NCBI GenBank assembly: GCA_030068075.1
Contig: CM057826.1
Span: 63,461,312 to 63,525,311 of the forward strand
Direction of reading: 5' to 3'
From: Paguma larvata
Taxonomy: Eukaryota; Chordata; Mammalia; Carnivora; Viverridae
DNA length: 64,000 nucleotides
Positions within the stretch are counted from its first letter, which is position 1, and each line of letters opens with the position of its first letter. Shown piece after piece: positions 1 to 13,212 of this stretch. The notes below the pieces were generated by a model. That model had not been told where the DNA came from. It was given only the letters and a program-made list of their open reading frames with translations, and did not search any database. The position numbers and the translations under genes were made by a program.

Positions 1-1289
1 GACTTCCTCTTCGTCTCAGTTTCTAGTACACTTTAAAGCAAGTGTTAGCTTCTTCAGAGCAATTATGTTTATTATGGTTAAATAACTTGTGGGTCTTTTA
101 TTTTTTTTACTTCAGTTTTTTCACCTCACATTTCAGAGGAGAAAGACTGTCTTCTCCCATCTCAAAGAAGAAAGAAGAAAGTTGCAAAGATCATTATTCA
201 AAGGATTTGGTTCCTCATTTTTTTTTTTTACACAGGGCCGCAGCCTGAGACAGATGAGAGCCATCTGGGAGGCAGCTATAAATAGCTTCTGGGTATTCTT
301 GAAAGTTGGTAGTTTTCCTTCTGCATAAGATTAAGGAAGTTTGTAGAAAGGAGTTAATCTTGTCCATGGGGTTAAAGCACAGATAGATGCCAACTTCCTT
401 CTCCTAAAGTTGGCCATGCAAAGGATTGATGTATTATGAATTTGAATTATTGAGCTTCCAAATTATCGCATTTTGTGACTTTATTTCTCTTATCTTTAGT
501 AGCAGAAGTTTCTTCTTAAAAAACAATTCATAGGCTGGCCCATTTTGTCCATATCTTTGCTACATACACTTTAGCTCTTTTGGATACCAGGAGCAGGTGA
601 GTTGAAACATATAAATGGAGAGGAAGTTGAAATCCTAGTACAAAGTGGAAAGTGTAGGATTATTATCTACCTTGTTACCTTCGGTAAGCAAATTTATGTG
701 TAAGCATTTAGCCAGGTAAAATCTCTCCTTCAAGTGGGAGGTGAAGTTCAAACATGACTGAACTCTCAAATGTCTCAGGCTCCACGTCTGCTGTGAGAGT
801 AAGGCCTTCTTTCAGCAGGCCACTCTAATGTCGAGCCTTGGGGGTGGGGGGAAGCATTTATTTTGTATTGCTAACACAAGTCTTCCGTTGAGGTTCTTTT
901 TATAGGTGTATATCTCTTAAGCTGTTACCATGCAGCTGTGCCTCATTTCACCCAGTAGGTGTAACTCTGAAAAGTTGTGATTATAACTCTTATAAATGAG
1001 CTCATATTTTAAGTATTCTAGGAAAACCCTTTATTCAAGGGAGCCCTGCTGAGAATCATTTTGCAAAGCCCTGTGCTCACAGTAGGCACGGGATAGCTAC
1101 ATGGACGGACGGATGAAAAGAAGGATCCTTTTATATGATCAAGCCTTTCATTAGAGCCATTCTCTAAGATTCATTTCCTCCAGAAACCCTGTCTCCCAAA
1201 TCGAGTATGAGTGTCACCGGGCCCTGCTCCAGTAATGACCTTTGTATGTCTCTTTTGTTGTACTATGCTAATGTTAATTGAAACGGGGT
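1..1289. other. Unique intron sequence, no gene seen
   Basis: AT-rich, with a poly-T run at about 218-230. GCAAAGCCCTGTGCTCACAG and nearby text at 1063-1110 may be the right end of a degraded MIR or L2. No exon-like frame with splice signals was found. Confidence 0.6.
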
Positions 1290-1495
1290 ATACTTGATGC
1301 TTACCATGAACTGGGCCCTGTACTAAACATCTCTCATCTGTTAGCTCCTGAGATCCTGGAGGCAGGTGCTATGAAAGGAGGAGACCTCTGTTTAAAGATG
1401 CTTGTCCGTGGCTTGCCATGTTGACATAACTGGTAAATAGTGGAGTCTGCTTTCAAATGTGAGTCTGACCCCAAAGCTTCTAGCTTCCGATGCCA
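1290..1495 (+). mobile_element. MIR-family SINE, sense
   Basis: ACCATGAACTGGGCCCTGTA, CATCTGTTAGCTCCTGAGAT, GGAGGCAGGTGCTATGAAA and AACTGGTAAATAGTGGAGTC match the order of the MIRb core (ATGTGCCAGGC, TCATTTAATCCTCA, GGTACTATTA, GTAAGTGGCAGAG). Confidence 0.6.
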
Positions 1496-1624
1496 TGTGT
1501 TTGTAACTTCTGTCTGTGTGTGTCCACTAGGTGCAGCTCCCTGAAAACCTGAGCTCTGTTTTGTCCCCCTTTGTTCCCCTGTGCCTGGTGTATAATAGAC
1601 TGCTGATGTGGATGAATGGAGAAG

Positions 1625-1780
1625 GAAAGGCAAAGGTTTTGGTTGGAGGACCTGGGTCTAACTCTGGTTCTGGCACCAGATAAACCACTTGACCTCTCCA
1701 GAGCACCACATAAATTGGGGAAATAATCCTTGCCCTGCCTACATCAGGCTGTTGTGAGGGTCAGATGAGAAAGAGCTTAT
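1625..1780 (+). mobile_element. MIR-family SINE, sense
   Basis: CTGGGTCTAACTCTGGTTCT, CCACTTGACCTCTCCAGAGC, GGAAATAATCCTTGCCCTGC and GGCTGTTGTGAGGGTCAGAT correspond to the left and central parts of MIR. It ends where the CAN-SINE at 1783 begins. Confidence 0.65.
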
Positions 1781-1782
1781 GA

Positions 1783-1980
1783 GGGGCACCTGGGTGGCTC
1801 GGTTGGTTAAGCATCCGACTCTTGATTTTGGCGCAGGTCATGATCTCATAGTTAATGGGTTCAAGCCCCATGTTGGGCTCTGTGCTGACTGCTCAGAGCC
1901 TGCTTGGGATTTTCTTTCCCCCTTCTCTGTATGCTCCTCCCCCCTCTCAAAAATAAGTAAAAATAAACATTTTAAAAAAG
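1783..1980 (+). mobile_element. CAN-SINE (SINEC, felid type), sense
   Basis: Starts GGGGCACCTGGGTGGCTC, the tRNA-Lys-derived head, continues through AGGTCATGATCTCATAG and GGGCTCTGTGCTGAC, and ends in AAATAAACATTTTAAAAAAG. It is moderately diverged, and I cannot see a clear target-site duplication. Confidence 0.9.
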
Positions 1981-2116
1981 GGTTAAAAAAGGAAAAATTT
2001 TATGAAAACCACAAGGAGCTATATAGGAAGGATTCATAGACTAATTACCTAATTTACCTATTTTATAAGTTCAAAACTATTCAAGGCTCTAGGGCTCCTC
2101 AAAGCACCTGAAATAT

Positions 2117-2320
2117 ACATATATATATTTTAATGTTTATTTATATTTGAGGGGGGAGGAGGTGAGAGGCAGAGAGAGGGGGAGACACAGAATCCGAAGC
2201 AGGCTCCAGGCTCTAAGCTGTTAGCACAGAGCTCAATGTGGGGCTTGAACCCACAAGCCGTGAGATCATAACCTGAGCTGAAGTCGGACACTTAACTGAC
2301 TGAGCCATCAAGGTGCCCCG
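2117..2320 (-). mobile_element. CAN-SINE, antisense, with target-site duplication
   Basis: Reads as a reverse complement: TTTAATGTTTATTTATATTTGA, then GAAGCAGGCTCCAGGCTC, ending GAGCCATCAAGGTGCCCC. The flanks AAGCACCTGAAATAT (2102-2116) and AAGAACCTGAAATAT (2321-2335) are a 15 bp target-site duplication with one mismatch. Confidence 0.95.
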
Positions 2321-2569
2321 AAGAACCTGAAATATTTAAATATTTGGAAAATAATTAAGGAAAGGATAAGGAAACAAAGATTTTGATCAAGCTGAGAAGA
2401 GAAAATGCTTTGAGATAATGTAAGGTCTTTTGGTGTGTATACACATATTGGCAAGTGGGCAAACAGTATAGTTAACAACTAGGTGACAAAAAACATCCCA
2501 GGTTAGTGGAACTTACAGAGGACGGGGAGGGTGCTCAATGGAGCTAGGATGCTACCTTTCCCAAGAAAG

Positions 2570-2665
2570 TGCCTTCACTATGCTGCCAAGCCTCAGTTTC
2601 CCTATCTGGAAAATGAAATACTTGAACTGAATGACTCCAGGCTCCTAGGATATCTGTCATTCTAA
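2570..2665 (+). mobile_element. Probable MIR remnant
   Basis: CAAGCCTCAGTTTCCCTATC and TGGAAAATGAAATACTTGAA resemble the MIR centre. It is short. Confidence 0.4.
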
Positions 2666-5600
2666 ACTTAAGTGTCTAGGGCAGTCCTGCAGGATCGAAT
2701 GAGTTGTCCAGCTGTGTGATTGTTTGTGCCAGGTGCTAGCACACGGTGTCTGCTGCCGGCTTCTTTCTCCCTGCTGGCAAAAGGGTTGGATAGACCCTCA
2801 CAGGCTGGGGCAACAGGATCCCTGTGGTATCCTTCAAATGTCTAGTACGACAGTGCTGGATCCCACAGCTGGTCTGTGTACCACATCAACTGAGGTTCTC
2901 TTAACACCTTTAGTTCTCGCTTGGAAGAATGTTCCATTTCCCCCTGACACCCTTAATCCATTGATTTGAAACTCATAGATTTCCCTTATTTAAAGTAAGT
3001 GCATTTTTTCCCTTGGAGTACAATGTAAGAATGTTCTTTAAGACTTTATTTCAACCTTAGAACTATTTACTCATACTTTAAAAATGTAGAGTTTGGGGGA
3101 CTGATAAGAATGTGCCCGTGTGATAGCATCTTATGTTGTGTAAAACTCATTGTCAAGTGCATTGTTTAAGCTCCGTGTTGACACTGGCAGGTACACAGAG
3201 CAGGAATGACAATCCACGCTTTACAAATGGCCTAAAAGGGGAAGGAAAGTGCACAAGGGACAAAGCAAGCTGGGTCTAAGGCTTTTTCTCCTTTATCCTG
3301 TTTAGTCCCCGTTCTCGGTGATGCAAAGTTCACGTTCATGGACCTGACCATAGAGGCTCCAAGTCAGTCCTGTGAAGGAAGCAAGCAGGGCAGGTAATGC
3401 CCTCATTATAGCTGAGGAAGTCTCAGACGTCAAACTCCTTGCGCACAAGCCTGTGGCTGTTGACTCTTGTGTCGCAAACCCCCTCTTTTGACTCTTTTCA
3501 CTACATAAGTTGATTTCCATTTCAGCACTTTCTGTAAAAGCTTCAGACAGCGCCTTCATCTCACCAGCGTAAAACACATCATGTTTTAGGGACTCATTGA
3601 GGGAAACGCTAGTGAGGCAGGAGAAAGGGGAAAGAAGGAAAAAGACTAAGATCACCACTTAGATTGCCTGCCTCCTTCACCAAGAGTAGGCAGCAACCTC
3701 ACGATGGAAACCCCTGCTGTTTTGTCTGTAAAACCGTATGCTAGCCTCAGACTGCCAGTGTCAGCCTCGTCATGAGTTTAGGGGAAAGTTAGGGACGTTT
3801 CCACTTTTCACGCTAAGTATTTGTGGATTTTATCTGTCATTACCTATTTGCATTTATCTGTTGCTGCACAGAAAACCAAGACTTCGAAATGGATTCAATT
3901 TAGGTTTCCAAATTAATCCACCTTGAATCTAAGGTCTAATATCTGACAACGTGCAAGAGGCCTTATGATCAGAAAGTCATTGGAATTAGCCTCCCTTCCA
4001 GTAATAATTGTCAGACAGAAAGCAAACACCTTGGGAATGTATCTCCCCTTAATATCTCCTGGCTTCTTGACATCCCTGCTTCCCCTCCTGTTGTCCTGCC
4101 TGGAGGGAGCAGCTCTCTCCCCACAGGCATTTCTCCTCCGTGGTGTTTGCCCCGGTACCCCGCAGGGCCGCCCAAATGGTTGGAATAGAGACCAGAATAG
4201 GAGCTTCAAGTATTTCAATAGTCCAAGTAAATTTTTATTTGGTGGATTTTTTTTTTTAATCTTTGTGTGTTTCTGAGGAAAAGAGGTTGAATTTTGAATT
4301 GCTATCATCACAGTTTTAGAACTAAAAACGTTTGTGTTCAAAATCGATAAGTAGAGCTTTTCTGAAGGAGAGAGCTCTGTGTGCAAAGGACTTCATCTGC
4401 CGAGCCGACTTCATAACTCAACATCGAGTGCTGGAAAAATCCTTCGTGACGACTTTATATATGGCCTCACATTCTTGTTCTTACGCGTAATGCTGATTAA
4501 ACTGTTGTTACAAAATCTCAAGACTGCCTCTCCAGGCACGTATGTTAGTGGTTCTGTGGGAGCACCCAGTGATCTCTCCGACAGTTTGTAGGCTCTGTGC
4601 TCATCCCTCTTATTTATCTTATCTGCTCAAAAAGGCTGTGGAGAGAGACCAGCGTTCCCCTGTGCCAGCCGTCATATTTTAAGAACAGGATAAAAATTGC
4701 TGGAAAAAGATGAGAAAGTAGAGAAGATTGGTCTGTACTCGGTTTGGTTCCCTGGCACTTGCTCTCAAGTTTACTTTCATTTACCTCCATTAAGAAGCCC
4801 TTTAGACTAGACTGGATAAGAACAATCTTAGTAATTGTTTTAGCATTCTTAAAAACTGCATCATACTTAGTCTAGATTAATCTGAGAATAAAATACCATG
4901 TTGCCTTGCCTTGGATCTGTTGGCAAAGAAATCTAATAGCAAAACCCGTACATCTGGTAGTTTTGAGCCCCTCTTAACCTGTCATTTAATATGCAGCCTT
5001 TATTACGTAATCTTTTGATCTGGTGGTAGTGGTGATGTATGTAGTGTTTTATGGATCCCGGGAACGATTTTTATCACTGCCTCTGCGTACAACCCAGCAT
5101 GGTTTTCCCATCCCGGTGGCCTGCACAGTGCCTAGTTGTGTGGTTGAATATTGGTTGTCGAGTTGCTTTGTTAAAGCCACAAACTTTGGAAGTGAAATCA
5201 TCACACCAAGCGATCCGGCTTATGTGGACTCTTCTGTAAATAGTACGCGCTGGGGGAGTATTCTCTGGCCCCCGGGGAAGGTCAGCAAAGTGGTTGTGAG
5301 ACAGAGTAATCTGGTCTGGGTCGTGCTGAAAGCTCTTATTGATATGGGATTAGTCTCGGTGGAGACAACGCGCTGTCACATGGGCATCACTACAACTGAG
5401 TGGAGTGAGGTGGGAGGCCAGTGGGGGGAAGGGGACGCTGCTGAGTCACTGAGTTCATTAAAAGGCTACCGCACGGGCCGGCAGCAAGGCCGGTCCCTGG
5501 ACTGTGCCGCCACCACACCCACACCTCTGGGCTGGTGAGGTCTCCCCTCCATGCCAGGCGAGGAGGACAGCAGCCCTTGACAAGGTAAGAACCCGAAAAG

Positions 5601-6227
5601 CTAATTTCTCTCTCAGGCCCCATGTACACACAGCCGAGAGCCCCTGGGCATATCCGAGGGAGTGGAAGAGTGAGGCCCCAGCTGGAATGTAGGACCTCAG
5701 CCTCTGGTCCTGAGTGTAGGCATCTCTGTGCAGATGCACAGGGGGCTGGCCACCAGAAGTATTCCTGCCTTGATGGCTCAGAAATTCTGAAAGGGAAGAG
5801 AGGAAATTTTATACATGTTACGAGTAGCCAGCAGTCACAAATACTATTGCTCCGGATTGGGCATCGTTTAAAGTCCCATTTAAAGTTGGCAGTGAGCAGG
5901 CATTGTTGGTGTGGGTGAGAGAAACAAGGTTGAGAATGTTAAGTCACTGTCCTTGCATGGGTGCCATACAGTTAGTCTGAAGCTTCTACGCTGCTAGAAA
6001 AAGTACAAAAATGGCCAGTTTTTGTCTGTATTGGGACTGGGGGTGCAGGAAGTGGAGGGTATTTGGATGGGGAGCAATGGACACAGAAGTCATGAAGTCT
6101 CGTAAAGTATGTCTCCTTTCTAGGCAAGGAGGGTAGTTTTATGGTCTTTGCCTTAAGTTTTGTTCCCAGCCTTAGACGGCAGCACTTGGTGTATATGAGT
6201 GCGTGCTGTGCAGGCTAGGGGGATGTG

Positions 6228-6230
<3 letters not shown>
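2666..6230. other. Unique intron sequence, no CAN-SINE, no gene seen
   Basis: Mostly unrecognised single-copy text. The part at 5040-5540 is richer in CpG and holds a stop-free stretch of 171 codons that opens with GTG, which I take as chance. Confidence 0.6.

Positions 6231-6260
<30 letters not shown>
6231..6260. repeat. (TG)15 microsatellite
   Basis: Thirty bases of uninterrupted TG, ending at TCCCCACC. It is in unique intron sequence rather than in a SINE, so it is a likely length polymorphism. Confidence 0.97.
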
Positions 6261-6261
<1 letters not shown>

Positions 6262-6264
<3 letters not shown>

Positions 6265-9200
6265 CACCACAGACACTGTAGACACATCTGAATGACTATT
6301 AATAAGTGAACGTACCAAAAAAGGAACCGTACAGATGAATCAGACCAGTTCTTTGTGTGCGTTGTCAGTAAAGATTGAAAATTGGTGGTGGCTAGAGAAC
6401 ACCTTTCAAGGTAAACTCTGAATGGTGGAACTCTCCAACTGTAGGTTATGAGTCCTGGAGAATTGATTTTGGCAAATCTTGATTGAAAAATGGCTGCTTG
6501 GACTTGAGTCCTTTTATTTTATTTTAATTTTAAAGTAAGAAGTCATTTCCTCCTGAAGCTCTGTGTGCATTCAGGTAGAAGATAGAGGTTGCTTGATTTT
6601 TTTAATTTCTTCTCCACCTCTTCCCTTTTTTTTCCCTTTTGCAGAGCTGAACATTGAGTTCTATTCATCTCAATTTGTTCAGAGGTTGTCCAAGGCAAGG
6701 AAGGCAGACAGCAGATGTTTGGTGGCTTCAGGGAATGGGGGCTATTAGTAATGGAGGATAGAGGTTGTGCTGGGTCAGGGAAGAAGGAAAGCTTGTTTTG
6801 GTGCAAGAAAAGTTTGCTGTTTAATTGGTTGTGTTGGCAGCCAGTAAGGATTGGGAAGGAAAGAGAGCAAAGATGAAGAGAACAGGGTGTGTTGGGGGGG
6901 GGGTTATTCCTTGCCTCTGTCACCTCTTTCCTGGCTGGCGTGAGTGTAGCCTGTCTTGTGGCGTGTTGCTTGGATGGCCCGTCAGGAAACCACTTCATTC
7001 CTGGCTCCCCTGGTCTCAGTTAGCTTGAGTGTAAAAACTTGGTTGGTTTAATCTGTCCCTCTAGCAGAATAAGACTTTGCCTTTTTAAAGAAAAAGGAAT
7101 GTGTCTTGGGCATTAATGAACCTCTATTAAACTAACCTTCCTGCGTAATTAAATTACTTACTTTGAAGTGAAGGAGCACCTAAAAATTAAAGGTTGAAGT
7201 ATGATCCAGAATATGGTTTAAAAATTTCTTGCAAATTTTAATAAAAGTTCAAAAAAAGAATGTCACAAGCGTCAACTCTGAAAGAGAAGACGTTTGTTTA
7301 GCAACACTCCTAGCTGGGGAGAAAAACAAAAGCTAATCGGTTCTTGAGTTTTTAAGTCACCAGCTAGGAGCCATGGATGCAGTATCCTCTAACTTGGGGC
7401 TCTTGGTTTATGGAGGGGTATGGGATAGTAGATTGCAGTGGGCCAGTCGTTTCTAACTCTAGATCTGAGCACATGTGATAGCAGATGAATTTTGGAGAGA
7501 TAGATCAGAAGCTTTTCCTCATATGCAGTGGTTAAAATAAGAATTGAAATGTTTGATCTCAGACCGCTGTACTCCGAATGACCCACCGATGATCCAGTAC
7601 AGAAAATTAGCCTTCCACTAACTGCATGGTCAAGTTAATTTGTGTTGAAGAAATGCAAATACATTTAAAGATAGAGCCTGACAAAAGTCCTCTCCCTCTC
7701 CTGGCTTTATGGATGACAGTACTAGTTCCCACCAGCTAAGGGGTCTTCATACCTCACTCATGGACACAACCAGATGGCTCTGGGGATGCTGTCTCGCTTC
7801 AAACCCCTTGATTGCTCTGTCTTTGAAATTCTGCTTTGTTTCTGCGAATTGACCCTCTTGCTGATGAGGTTGGGTAGATTTTTTTTTTCATTTCTTAAGT
7901 TTTATCCAACATTATTGTGTATTCGAAATAAGTAAGGGCCTTTCTGTGTCAGATCAGTCTGCTCTATAAACCCAACGTCTAAACTTAAGTGGGCTGGGAA
8001 GTTGAAGATGGTAGAACATGCCTCTCAGTTGAACCGCTAAGTGTTGGTGTTGGAAAGAACCCTGTTAGCCCCTCCTTTGTACAGTGTTCTGCATTCTAGG
8101 GGGGAGGGGATCCGTGGACACATAGGCAGTGATGTATTCTTACAGCGACAAGTGGTTCCACTGGGAAGTTGTCACCGTGACACATAGCTGCTTTCCTGCA
8201 CGCTCCTCTGGATGGCTTTCTTAGAACAAGATGCCCCTTCCTATTGCTCTGTTGCTTCCACCAAGGCTATATTTGTGTGAGATCACCTTTCCTTCATAAG
8301 TTCAGGTTCATGGTGTTTATTACCCATGGTCTGTGCATTTATGATGGTATTCCAGCTCCTTTTTATTCTTTGATATTGGGTTTGAATCCCCTGTTAACCT
8401 ACCTTATTTACGGCCTTCCTCTGTAGCTAGGTTTGAAGTTTCACCTTTCTCCACTTCCCATATTTCACGTTAAAACCTGTTCACCTGGTCAGTTTGTCAT
8501 TGCAGAATTAACTTTCACCCGAGCTCAGGGGGTGCCCTTTCTCCCCCTACTAGGGGTCTTGATTCTGTGCCTCTTACACTGCCTAAAAAATAAAAAATCC
8601 TGTTGGGCATCATCACAAATGTTGTTATAAATCATGTCTACTTTATCTCTGAAAATCAGTGACCTTCACCTGGAGGAAGCCAGGAAAATACCTCCCTTGG
8701 GTTTCAGGACTGTCCTCAGAAAGTTCAGGAAGTTTTAATGGTTGTTCCTGCATAAAAAAGCAGATGGGGAGAGGAGAGGGCGGGGTCAATGTTGGCAAGC
8801 TGTCGCATCCTTCCCTGTACCATTTGTCATTTTCTTCAGGAAGTCTGACCTTTGGGGAGTAATGATTTCATCCATGAGGGTCTCCAGCAACTTCCCCCCT
8901 TCCCCTGCAGCGGCCGGGAGACTCCCATGTACTCCATGGATACGTTCCCTGCTGCCGGGCTGGGGCTTCCCTTCTTTAACCCGTAGCCTCTTTGTGACTC
9001 GTGTTAGATAATGAATCCTTTCAGGAGTCGGAAAGCTGCAAACCTTCCTCCCAGAGGAAACGCACACATGTCCAATTTGTGTCCAGTGTCAGGGGATTCG
9101 GCAGATCCTGATCAACGTATGTGAACTACAGGTGAAGGATCCCTTGCGTAAGCCATACACACGTTGGCTTTGAAACTTAGCAATTTATTTTGACTACAGT

Positions 9201-10289
9201 CTGTGTTACGGATTGTCTGTTCTGCATGTTGCACAGTTTCGTTTATTATTTACTTTCAGCCCTGGGTGCACAGAATAGGGTTAATCTTAGTTCATATCAC
9301 CGTCCTTACTGGTTCACACAGGGCTCTCTTCCAGCACTTTTATTTCTGTGTAACAGCTGACACTCGTGAGCCCACCTCCAGCATGGAAACCTGACTAGAA
9401 CCCCACCGTATTTACCTTGACCTGTGCCATCCCGCCAACCCAACCCAGCGTCGCCTCCCTCCTGAATCTTACACCAGTTGTTCACTTGCTCTCTTCAGAA
9501 TTAATTTTGTCATGTCTGTACATTAAAGGGTCAGCTGGGATACAGTTTCAGTTCCTAACTCCTCTCAAGAAACCCAGAAGTTCTCTGAGACTTGTTATTT
9601 TACTATATTGAATATATTTTAATAGTTAAAAGCATTTAAATATTTAGACATCAAGTATTTAGGTATTAAATATTTTAATATTTATTTTAAAGTACCCGAG
9701 CACCTACTAGGTGATAGGTGTGAACGGCAGGGGAAGGTGGAAGAAGATGCCAAAACCCTTTATGCTCAAATATGCTCAAATAATTACACCAGCAGAGACA
9801 CAAATTGAATCACCTTCTCCGGGTGATAGCATTTCTGTACCTGGTAGAGACCTGTTTTAAGTCAGATGTACACATATTATGAACAAGAAAACCTACAGTC
9901 CCCTACTTCCCTTGGATCTGCATCTATCGGCTCACAGTGTGGCCAGCAACGCCCCGCCCCCACCTTCCATCCTTAGACCTGTGCTGCGTCGCCAGCTCAC
10001 GGCATTCGGTGATGTGCCTTCATCTTCTCCTCATGTGACTCTCCTTCCCCCTCTTCCCACCTAGGTTTACGGAAGGCAGCATAGTGTGGTACAAGCACAT
10101 GCCCTCTCCAGTTTGTCACAGACACCCCTGCTCCCTCATGCTCACCTGTCTGACCTCCTGGGACTGGAGTATGTCACCTGTGCCCAGTGCGTTATGAGAG
10201 CCTGATACCAGGAAGGAGGGTTAGTCATCCATTCGGTGCTGCTTCTGAGACCTGGCACTGGGTCCTGGAGGGCAAGGGAGATGGGAAGG
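6262..10289. other. Unique intron sequence, no gene seen
   Basis: No recognisable coding frame. There is a G10 run at 6894, an AT-rich segment at 9600-9700 and a small direct repeat (ATATGCTCAA twice, about 9760-9782). Confidence 0.6.
6894..6903. repeat. G homopolymer (about 10)
   Basis: Ten G between GTGTT and TTATTCC. Confidence 0.9.
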
Positions 10290-10720
10290 AAGCCCAGGAT
10301 TAGTATATGTATATCACCGATAGGTATGCCCATAGTAGGACAGCTGGTACACGTTCAGGTGTGACTGCTGTAGAAGTTGACAAGTGCCAGGTGAGTGGCG
10401 AAAACAGAATTGAATGGAGTGGTGCGTGCTTCTCCCTGAACTGCTTAGGGCGGGGGTTTCAGGAATGAGACTTCGCTCTTGAAGGATAAGATTTCAGTAT
10501 CTAGAGGTTAAAATGGCCTTCTCCCTGGAGGGAGTGACATATGCAGGAAAAAACAGCTGTGACATGACCAGTTTGACCCACACATGGAGGAGCAGAGGGA
10601 GCTGGAAAGGGAGGAGGGGTCAGACAAGGGACCTTGGAGGCCAGACAGTGGCATCTGGAAATAGGTACTAAGAAGCTGTCAAAGATTTTTGAGAGTATCA
10701 TGATCAAAGGAGTTCGAGAA
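10290..10720 (+). mobile_element. Ancient interspersed repeat, family not assigned
   Basis: CTCTTGAAGGATAAGATTTC, GACCTTGGAGGCCAGACAGT, GAAGCTGTCAAAGATTTTTG and GAGTATCATGATCAAAGGAG match a common mammalian noncoding repeat I recognise by text (GGCCTTGAAGGATGAG-like, then GTGACATGATCTG-like) but cannot name with confidence. Possibly a MaLR internal region. Confidence 0.4.
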
Positions 10721-12721
10721 ATGAACATTCATTCTTTTCAACTGTCAGCAAACATCCCAGAGGCAGAAATGGCTGTTGACATGTTTGCCTGGCTGGCCCC
10801 TGTACCCTCCATCCTGCTTTTTCTTGAAACCCATGTCTTCAAGGGTGTTCCAATGATGTGGGAAGGGTCCCTCTTCCTTCTTTGGCCTGTGGCTTCCATC
10901 AGTTTGGCAGAGCCCCAGTGACCTCAGGCCCAGAGACAAGTGATAAATGGCACACGCAGTTTTAAGTGCATCAAAGGAAGGTGGTGATAATTGGAAAGGA
11001 GTTAACTTATCTCTAATAAAGAGAAGGGAAACATGTTTGGGGCTGCCCTAGGTGATGTCACTCACACCTATTCAGACAGTCGTCTGTGTCTGGCTCCAAC
11101 CAGATTGGGGGTCCAGTTCTCTAAGTAGGGCCGGTCGGGATCTGATGGTTATAATCCGCTACCCGCCGGCGAGTGCTGGCTGAGATGCTCTGCCTTCTCC
11201 AGCGATGGGGAGAAATGCCGCAGCTGAGGAATTACTGATTATACCCACACTGATAGATACTCTGCCGCTGTCCTCACGCCAAGTGAGACCCACCTCTCAT
11301 GGTGGATCTGGCTTCCTCTGCTGCTCCCTTCAAGCGAACGCTTGGCTGTGTCTAGTCCATTCTGTGCCCTCGAAAAGCCTATGGCACAGTCGCCATTAGA
11401 AATGGGTCCAGATGCTTCTCAGCTGGGATGATCTGTTTTCACCCAGAGTTAACGTCACTGCTTCCAGAGATGACACTGCCAGCCTGGCTGGAGTGTCCCC
11501 ACAGAAAGCACTCACTTGAAGCTGCAGGGGTATGCTCTCCTTTGGTGACTTTGTGACTCTTAGAGGTTTGGTTTATTTTGTTGGCTTTTTGCACTGCATC
11601 TAAATTCATTTTCACAATGGGTCCTTGAGGAACGATTGTTGATAAAGGAATTCGAGACTGCAGAGCTCTTCTTAGTGAGCAGAGTGGGGATCCCATAGCA
11701 ACCACGTGGCATCAGGAGGCCTTTCAAATAGTGTCCAGTTATTTTCACTTCTGTGGGGCTCTGCTGGACTTCTTTAACCTATTTACTCAACGAAAGTTTC
11801 TCAAGTGTGTTTTGGGTGCCCTAGGCATCAGGCAAAGCTCTGGAGGTGCCAAAGTGAGTAACAGGTGAGTTAACGCCAAGCATGCCTGCTGGGTGCCCCG
11901 ATGGCTCTGTGGCAGCTGAGAGGCAGGATCATTGACTTGTCAGGTGCTACCATTTCTCTTTATCCCCTAGCCATAAAACTAGAAACGTGACATTTGTCAC
12001 TTCCTGTGCTTGGGTTTACAAAGTGAGTTCTCTGGATGCTGGTTAATTTTGCCAAAGTGCTATTTCTGTAGTTTGTGCAGCTGCCACCAGGTGTCCAGTG
12101 GTACCTACAGACTTGAGGTAGAAGTGACAAAAGGATGATCCCCAGGTGTGGGTAACAGGGGTGGGGGTGAAAAACAGGAATAGCCCGCAGACATGCTTTC
12201 ATAGAAAAATAGCACATACTGCCTACGTGGTGCTTTGGGCAATCATTCTTAGAAAACCAGCAAATTAGAGGAAGAATTCTTAGGCATACAGCATTCATTG
12301 AGGTAAATCCCAGGTGGGCTGTAGACCTAGGTGTACACATTGGCCCCACAAACAGATGGAAATGCACGCGTGTGTGATCGAAGAGCATAAACTCCTGGAC
12401 AGTGGATCCCAAGCTATTAAGTGGTTTCCTGTGAGAAGCAGGATTTACTCTTACTTTCCCCATCTCTGTAGTGCGTGAATTTCTAACAATGCATAAAATA
12501 CATGGACATGCATGCACACATACACGAACACTAACCTGACTGGATGTGGAAGGAGTTCCTAGGCTTAAAATTAGTGAGAGAAATAACAATAGATCGATGG
12601 ATTTGACAACAAACGTGTTACTTTCGAGGAAAGAATTTGGATCAGCTAGAGAAAATATTTCCAACAAATCTATTTTACCATCCTTAAAGAGCCTAATACA
12701 GTAAAAACATCTGGTTGGCTA
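10721..12721. other. Unique intron sequence, no gene seen
   Basis: Contains a 235-codon minus-strand stop-free frame (11960-12667) judged to be chance. AACGAAAGTTTCTCAAGTGT and following bases at 11790-11860 may be an old L2/MIR remnant. Confidence 0.55.
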
Positions 12722-13212
12722 ACACGCACCCCACTAACCATGTCCACGTCCTAATCCCTAGAATTTGCGAATAGGTTACTTGACAGAATAAAAGTGGTTT
12801 TGTGTGTTTGATTAAGAATCTTGAGATAGAAGGGTCCTCCTGGATCACCAGGTGGCCCTAATATGATCAAAAGGAGTTTTTATAACAGGACGCAGGAAGA
12901 TGGAAGTGGGAAGAGAGAGCTGTGATGAGGGAAGCAGAGGGTCAGAGTCAGAGCAATTTGAAGAGCGAGGCTGCCGGCTTTGAAGATGGAGGAAGGGGCC
13001 TGGAGCCAAGGAATGCCGGCAGCCAGCAGGAGCGGCGCGAGGAGTGGAACCCTGAGAGGTTCCAGAAGGAGCCCAGTCCTACTGACACCTGGATTTTGGC
13101 CTAGTGAAATCATTTCAGACTCATGACCCCCAGAACTGTAAGGTAGTAAAGGTGTGTTGTTTTAAGCCACTGATTTCATAGTAACTGGTTACAGAGGCAA
13201 CAAGAAACTAAG
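12722..13212 (+). mobile_element. MLT1-type (MaLR, ERVL-related) solo LTR, sense
   Basis: From memory the order of landmarks matches an MLT1B-like LTR: CATGTCCACGTCCTAATCCC near the start, GAATCTTGAGATAGAAGGGT, GGCTTTGAAGATGGAGGAAG, CCCAGAACTGTAAGGTAGTA, and TTGTTTTAAGCCACTGATTT near the end. Only the LTR is seen, with no internal region and no coding sequence. It is an ancient, pre-carnivore insertion. Confidence 0.8.

Noticed and set aside
1783..1855. tRNA-like sequence (GGTTGGTTAAG...GGGTTCAAGCC) as a possible tRNA gene
   Set aside because: It is the tRNA-Lys-derived head of a CAN-SINE and continues into the SINE body. The same applies to every other such head in the window.
5023..5538. 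171-codon open stretch on the + strand
   Set aside because: Opens with GTG, low similarity to any family I know, no splice sites or Kozak context, and in a GC-richer segment where stops are fewer.
12722..13212. Possible complete endogenous retrovirus
   Set aside because: Only an LTR is present. No internal coding region or second LTR was found nearby; the other MLT1-type LTR (62057) is about 49 kb away and in the opposite orientation.
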